Source of the DNA: an uncultured Sphingobium sp.
GTDB lineage: Bacteria; Pseudomonadota; Alphaproteobacteria; Sphingomonadales; Sphingomonadaceae
Length of the DNA stretch: 9,778 bases
Direction: 5' to 3'
Assembly: GCA_913773715.1 (NCBI GenBank)
Contig: CAJYHD010000088.1
Span: forward strand, 1-9,778
This document shows positions 6,364-9,778 of this stretch, one piece after another; position 1 is the first letter of the stretch; each line of letters starts with the position of its first letter. The position numbers and the translations under genes were made by a program. Below the pieces are notes generated by a model, which worked only from the letters and a program-made list of their open reading frames with translations, searched no databases and was not told the origin of the DNA.

Positions 6364-8642
6364 CAATTTCCCACAAGCGGCAGACGGCGCAGGCGCTGGC
6401 CCGTCCGTGTGAAAAGCGCATTGGCGATGGCGGGTGCGACGACCGGCGCGACTAGATCGTCGATGCCGGTGGCGGGCGCGGTGCTGCGAATGAGTTCGAC
6501 CGTGACCTCCCCCACGTCCGCCAGCCGAGGCAGATTCATCCGCCCGAGGATCGCTCGGGTCGGTAGGCCACGCTCATAGGGAACCGATGCCCCCATCGCA
6601 CAGGCCATGCCAAAGACGAGACCGCTCTCGATCTGCTGCCGGGCGATGTCGGGATTGATCGCATCACCGACATCGACGGCGGCGATGATGCGGTTGACGG
6701 TTAGGCTGTCGCCGCTCATTCCCGCCTCCACCATCACGGCGATGCACGCGCCATCGGCCATATGCGCGGCAATACCCTGCCCGCTGCCCGCGATGCCGCC
6801 TTGCCATCCGCCCATCGCCGCAGCCGTCGAGAGGCAATGCGCAAGACGCGGGTTACCGCCCAGCATCTGGATGCGGAAGGACATCGGCTCGATGCCCGAC
6901 AGATGCGCCAGTTCGTCCGTGAAACTCTCGGTAAAGAAGATGCCGTGTAAGCGGGCGTTGCCACGCATGAAGCCCAGCGGCAGATGGACGTCGGTCGGAT
7001 AATGGTCGATCGCCAGATTGGGAATGGCGTAAGGCGGCACCATGCCCGCGATGGCGAGGCGGGTGGATTTGCTCGCGGCATCGGCAGCGGCCTCATGGGG
7101 CAGCTTGCCGTCGGCGATGCGCGACCATGTCTGCGTCAAAGCGCAGGGCGCCGCGACCTTTGCCAGCCAGCCCTCTATCGCCCCGGTGCGGCTGAGTTTT
7201 GCTGCCATGCGCGCATGCGCCGGAGCGCTTGGCCGATCCCGCACGACATCTTCCAACCGCGACCAGAGCAACTGAACCGGACGCGCCATCTCGCGCGACA
7301 GCAAAGCAGCCTGAACCCCAGCCTCGCAATCCATTGCACGGCCGAAGGAGCCGCCTGCATGCAAGGGATAGATCGTCACCATTCGCGTACCAACGCCGAG
7401 CGCGGCTGCAATGGACGTGCGGGCAAGACCCGGCGCTTGCGTCGCCATCCAGACTTCAGCACCCCCATCGGTCACCCTGGCAGTGGCGCAGGGCGGTTCG
7501 AGCGAAAGGTGCAGGCTGGCATCAACCTGATATTCGCTGGCAAGGATCGTTGCGCCTTCGAACACCGAAAGCAGGTCGCCTTGCGAATAGAGCCGCTCCC
7601 CGTCCGATCCCGCGAAAGCCTGCTCAAGACGCTCGTCGATCTCGCCGCTATTCACCAACGGGCCATCAACGAGGAAAACGGGGTCGGCGAGGTCGAGCGC
7701 CTTGTTAGCGGCCCACCAGTTGCTCGCCACCGCTGCAACCCAGCGATCCTGCCGCACCAACTTCAGGAAGCCGGTCACCATCGAAGGCGATTTCTCATCC
7801 AGCGCCGCCAGCGTCGCATTGCCTACCGGTCCCTGCCGCACGGACGCGAAGACCATATCGGGCAAGCGGATATCGGCGGCGAAATTATGGCTGCCGTCGA
7901 TCTTGGATGGTGTGTCGAGGCGCGGCAAATCCTGACCCGACAGCCGCCCATCCTGCCCTTGTCGATAGGGAAGGATATCGGGCAAAGTCTGCCCCGCCGC
8001 TTCGCTCAATACCTCGCTGATCTTCATGCGCCGCTGTCCGCCATCGGTCAGCAGCCCGTCCTGGATGTCGCAGCTTTCCCATGGAATATCCCACCGCGCC
8101 GCCGCAGCCTTGCACAGCAGCACGCGGGCCGCTGCCCCGGCATCGCGATAGGCGTCATGGAACATCGGAACCGACGTGCCCCCGCCGGTCAGCATCAGCG
8201 AGGATCGGGTCGCATATTGGCCGACCGCCCAGTCGCCCGCGTCGCCGAACAGCCGCGTCCAGTCGCTCGCCAGCCATTCGCGCGCCAGCAGGGTGTTGGC
8301 GTAAAGCGGGCTGACTGGCGCGCTCTGAACGGCGACCGTGCGCCAGTCGGCGCCCAATTCGTCAGCGAGGATTTGCGGCAGTACGGTCGTCACCCCCTGC
8401 CCCATCTCCGTTTGTGGTACGACGACGATGATCTGCCCGGATCGATCGATCTTGAGAAAGGCATTGACGATCGTCTCGTTCGGCCCCGCGTTGAGATTGG
8501 GCTTGTAGCTGCGCGGCCATACGCCCCAGGCGACCAGCAACCCCGCTGCCGCCCCGCCCCCGATGAGCAGGCTGCGTCGATCGAGACCGGGTCCGCGCTT
8601 GCCGATGTCGCGCCTGAGTGTTTTTCGCGGAAAGCGCGCCAT
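6363..8642 (-). CDS. xanthine dehydrogenase/isoquinoline 1-oxidoreductase-family molybdopterin-binding large subunit, Tat-exported
   Basis: This 759-residue molybdopterin-cytosine-dinucleotide type hydroxylase subunit resembles IorB and other COG1529 proteins. An N-terminal Tat-like signal, DRRSLLIGGGAAAGLLVAW (21-39), predicts periplasmic or membrane-anchored placement. Then come PQTEMGQGVTTVLPQI (76-91), the aldehyde-oxidase a/b hammerhead-like region about 235-325, EVWMATQAPG (396-405), the cofactor loop GGSFGR (430-435), ESFTDELAH (572-580) and the C-terminal APAIANALFTRTGQRLRRLPL (737-757). Odd points: the usual catalytic G-x-G-E before that tail reads G-I-D-D (726-729), and the RSVG-type loop reads RGNARL (560-565). 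No [2Fe-2S] partner gene adjoins. The start at ATG 8642 gives a normal Tat leader. A longer in-frame start (8786) would overlap the preceding gene and add an unlikely arginine-rich stretch. The stop overlaps the hemH start as TGATG. The substrate is unknown. Confidence 0.9.
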   Translation of the reverse strand: MARFPRKTLRRDIGKRGPGLDRRSLLIGGGAAAGLLVAWGVWPRSYKPNLNAGPNETIVNAFLKIDRSGQIIVVVPQTEMGQGVTTVLPQILADELGADWRTVAVQSAPVSPLYANTLLAREWLASDWTRLFGDAGDWAVGQYATRSSLMLTGGGTSVPMFHDAYRDAGAAARVLLCKAAAARWDIPWESCDIQDGLLTDGGQRRMKISEVLSEAAGQTLPDILPYRQGQDGRLSGQDLPRLDTPSKIDGSHNFAADIRLPDMVFASVRQGPVGNATLAALDEKSPSMVTGFLKLVRQDRWVAAVASNWWAANKALDLADPVFLVDGPLVNSGEIDERLEQAFAGSDGERLYSQGDLLSVFEGATILASEYQVDASLHLSLEPPCATARVTDGGAEVWMATQAPGLARTSIAAALGVGTRMVTIYPLHAGGSFGRAMDCEAGVQAALLSREMARPVQLLWSRLEDVVRDRPSAPAHARMAAKLSRTGAIEGWLAKVAAPCALTQTWSRIADGKLPHEAAADAASKSTRLAIAGMVPPYAIPNLAIDHYPTDVHLPLGFMRGNARLHGIFFTESFTDELAHLSGIEPMSFRIQMLGGNPRLAHCLSTAAAMGGWQGGIAGSGQGIAAHMADGACIAVMVEAGMSGDSLTVNRIIAAVDVGDAINPDIARQQIESGLVFGMACAMGASVPYERGLPTRAILGRMNLPRLADVGEVTVELIRSTAPATGIDDLVAPVVAPAIANALFTRTGQRLRRLPLVGN

Positions 8643-8655
8643 GCCAGTCTGATAG

Positions 8656-8690
8656 AGCGGCGTGATTGAGGTGGGAAGCCTCAATCCGCT
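8656..8690 (-). other. stem-loop in the leader of the molybdopterin-subunit gene
   Basis: GATTGAGG (8664-8671) and CCTCAATC (8679-8686) form a perfect 8 bp stem with a 7-base loop. A further AGCG/CGCT pair (8656-8659 with 8687-8690) extends it across a 4-base bulge. It fills most of the 64-base gap between the CoA-binding gene and the molybdopterin gene. There is no T-run, so it fits an mRNA processing or stability element, or an attenuator, better than a simple terminator. Confidence 0.5.
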
Positions 8691-8706
8691 GCGATCGGTG
8701 CGACGC

Positions 8707-9114
8707 CTAACCGAGGGATTTCGATGGCGGGCAGCGATCCATGACGACCTTGAGACCGGCAGCCTCGGCGCGAGCGGCGGCGTCATGGTTTATAACGCCA
8801 ATCTGCATCCAGACGGATTTCGCGCCTGCTGCGATCGCGTCATCGACCGCCTCGCCCGCCGCTTCGCTGCGCCGGAAGATATCGACCATGTCGATCGGAA
8901 CACCGATGTCGGACAGCTTGGCCCAGACGAACTCGCCATGGACATGCTCGCCCGCGATCTGCGGGTTCACGGGCAGCACGCGATAGCCATGGTTCTGTAG
9001 AAAGGCCATAACGCTATAGCTTGGGCGATCAGGCCGGTCGGATATGCCGACGAGTGCGATGGTGCGGGTCCCTTCAAGCAGGTCGGCAATATCCTGCGGC
9101 GCGGTGATCGGCAT
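8707..9114 (-). CDS. small CoA-binding protein (CoA_binding_2, YccU-type)
   Basis: This 135-residue single-domain Rossmann protein resembles the CoA-binding part of succinyl-CoA synthetase and acyl-CoA synthetases. Visible marks are [20 protein letters not shown] (19-38, nucleotide loop), GYRVLPVNP (43-51), MVDIFRRSE (76-84), [10 protein letters not shown] (100-109) and the terminal VVMDRC (123-128), all typical of YccU-like proteins. Length agrees with the family (about 135-145). These proteins bind CoA or acyl-CoA in vitro, but their cellular role is unknown. The start is ATG 9114: AAGGAG lies 7 bases upstream, and the longer open frame before it is arginine-rich, low-quality sequence overlapping mrp. 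It sits 59 bases after mrp and 64 bases before the molybdopterin gene, in the same direction. Confidence 0.92.
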   Translation of the reverse strand: MPITAPQDIADLLEGTRTIALVGISDRPDRPSYSVMAFLQNHGYRVLPVNPQIAGEHVHGEFVWAKLSDIGVPIDMVDIFRRSEAAGEAVDDAIAAGAKSVWMQIGVINHDAAARAEAAGLKVVMDRCPPSKSLG

Positions 9115-9121
9115 ACTTCTT

Positions 9122-9127
9122 CTCCTT
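9122..9127 (-). promoter_or_regulatory. ribosome binding site of the CoA-binding protein gene
   Basis: On the minus strand AAGGAG lies 7 bases before the ATG at 9114. It fixes that codon as the start rather than any start further upstream in the same open frame. Confidence 0.75.
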
Positions 9128-9173
9128 GAAGGCGTTTCGCTCCAAAGGACGAAGCAAGGTGGCGAGTGTTCCG

Positions 9174-9778
9174 TCAGACAGGTGGCGCGCCGAGCCAGTC
9201 CGCGATTTTTCCGGCGATCTCCGCAAAGATATGCGCATGATGACCTTCCCCTGCGGCGGGCGGATCGCCTGCGTCGGAACGGCGGCGAATGTCGATCGAA
9301 AGCGGAATGCGGCCAAGAAACGGCATGTCCATCTGCGCCGCCGCAGCTTCCGCGCCGCCCGCACCGAACGGGTCTGACGCCTCGCCGCAATGGGGGCAGA
9401 TATAACCGGCCATATTCTCGACTAGGCCGATTAGCGGCACATCGGCCTGCGCGAACAGGCTGACGGCTCGCTCGGCGTCCATCAGCGCCAGGTCCTGCGG
9501 CGTCGATACGATCACGGCACCTGCTGGCTTGTGCTTCTGAATCATCGACAACTGAATATCGCCGGTGCCGGGAGGCATATCGACGATCAGCAGGTCTGCC
9601 TCGCTCCAGTCCGCATCGATGATCTGGCTCAAGGCATTGCCCGCCATGGGGCCGCGCCAGGCGAGCGCCTTGCCCGGCTCCACCAAGTGCGCCATCGACA
9701 GCATCGGTATACCGAGCGGGCCGACGACGGGGATCAGCTTCTTGTCGCGCGCTTGCGGTTTCAGATCTTCGCTGTTCA
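9174..9778 (-). CDS. mrp: Mrp/ApbC (NBP35-type) iron-sulfur cluster carrier ATPase, C-terminal part
   Basis: This cytosolic P-loop ATPase holds and transfers Fe-S clusters to apoproteins. The frame is open to the right window edge, so the 5' part, including the Walker A motif, is missing. About 200 residues are seen of a usual 320-380. In order they show [28 protein letters not shown], the Walker B-like [51 protein letters not shown] (the CPHC cluster-ligand motif that links two subunits in the dimer), FGAGGAE, and [19 protein letters not shown]. This is the standard Mrp layout. It is the first visible gene of the leftward run and may supply clusters for Fe-S enzymes made in the same cell. 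The direct link to the downstream molybdoenzyme subunit is inferred from order only. Confidence 0.96.
   Translation of the reverse strand, partial: NSEDLKPQARDKKLIPVVGPLGIPMLSMAHLVEPGKALAWRGPMAGNALSQIIDADWSEADLLIVDMPPGTGDIQLSMIQKHKPAGAVIVSTPQDLALMDAERAVSLFAQADVPLIGLVENMAGYICPHCGEASDPFGAGGAEAAAAQMDMPFLGRIPLSIDIRRRSDAGDPPAAGEGHHAHIFAEIAGKIADWLGAPPV

Noticed and set aside
6984..8669. 561-residue open frame on the plus strand, opposite the molybdopterin gene
   Set aside because: It lies wholly antisense to a well-supported gene, reads as arginine/glutamine-rich low-quality protein with no family motif, and is a typical product of GC-rich codon bias.
8643..8786. Longer N-terminus for the molybdopterin subunit (start at 8786)
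   Set aside because: It would overlap the end of the CoA-binding gene and place an arginine-rich tail before a normal Tat leader; the stem-loop in the gap also argues for non-coding sequence.
9115..9390. Longer N-terminus for the CoA-binding protein (start at 9390)
   Set aside because: It overlaps the 3' end of mrp, is arginine/serine-rich, and ignores the good AAGGAG site that serves the ATG at 9114.

Overview
The window looks like ordinary chromosomal DNA from a high-GC alphaproteobacterium, most likely a sphingomonad (Sphingomonas, Sphingobium or a relative). That placement rests on the character of the proteins read by eye (Dxs, the COG4321-type ribbon-helix-helix protein, PhaB, a Tat-targeted molybdopterin subunit, a Zur-like regulator) and on the GC-rich coding sequence. 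It is an inference, not a database result. I see no transposase, integrase, phage gene, CRISPR array, tRNA or rRNA.

Layout. The left half (1-4074) reads rightward. It holds the 3' part of a CPA2 (KefB/KefC-type) cation:proton antiporter, overlapping by ATGA with a small DUF423 membrane protein. A Zur-like zinc-sensing repressor follows, possibly from its own promoter and a leaderless start, and then dxs, the first enzyme of the MEP isoprenoid pathway. The right half (4326-9778) reads leftward as a tight run. In transcription order it is mrp/apbC (Fe-S carrier ATPase, 5' end outside the window), a small CoA-binding protein, a Tat-signal molybdopterin-binding subunit of the xanthine dehydrogenase/isoquinoline oxidoreductase family, hemH (ferrochelatase), phaB (acetoacetyl-CoA reductase) and a ribbon-helix-helix DNA-binding protein. 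The two halves converge on a 251-base gene-free stretch (4075-4325) that has an AT-rich island with a TATAAT box, a repeated octamer and inverted repeats.

How the genes work together. Several leftward junctions are coupled: TGATG between the molybdopterin subunit and hemH, 25 bases between hemH and phaB, and 3 bases between phaB and the RHH gene. These four genes are therefore probably co-transcribed. Mrp (Fe-S delivery), the molybdoenzyme subunit and ferrochelatase share a metal-cofactor theme. phaB with the RHH gene suggests a link between polyhydroxyalkanoate precursor supply and a small regulator.

Nothing here looks like a wholly new system. The points most worth a second look are: the molybdopterin subunit, which has GIDD where the family's catalytic G-x-G-E normally lies and has no Fe-S partner gene beside it; the phaB-RHH coupling; a stem-loop just upstream of the molybdopterin gene; and the repeat-bearing AT-rich island between the convergent operons.
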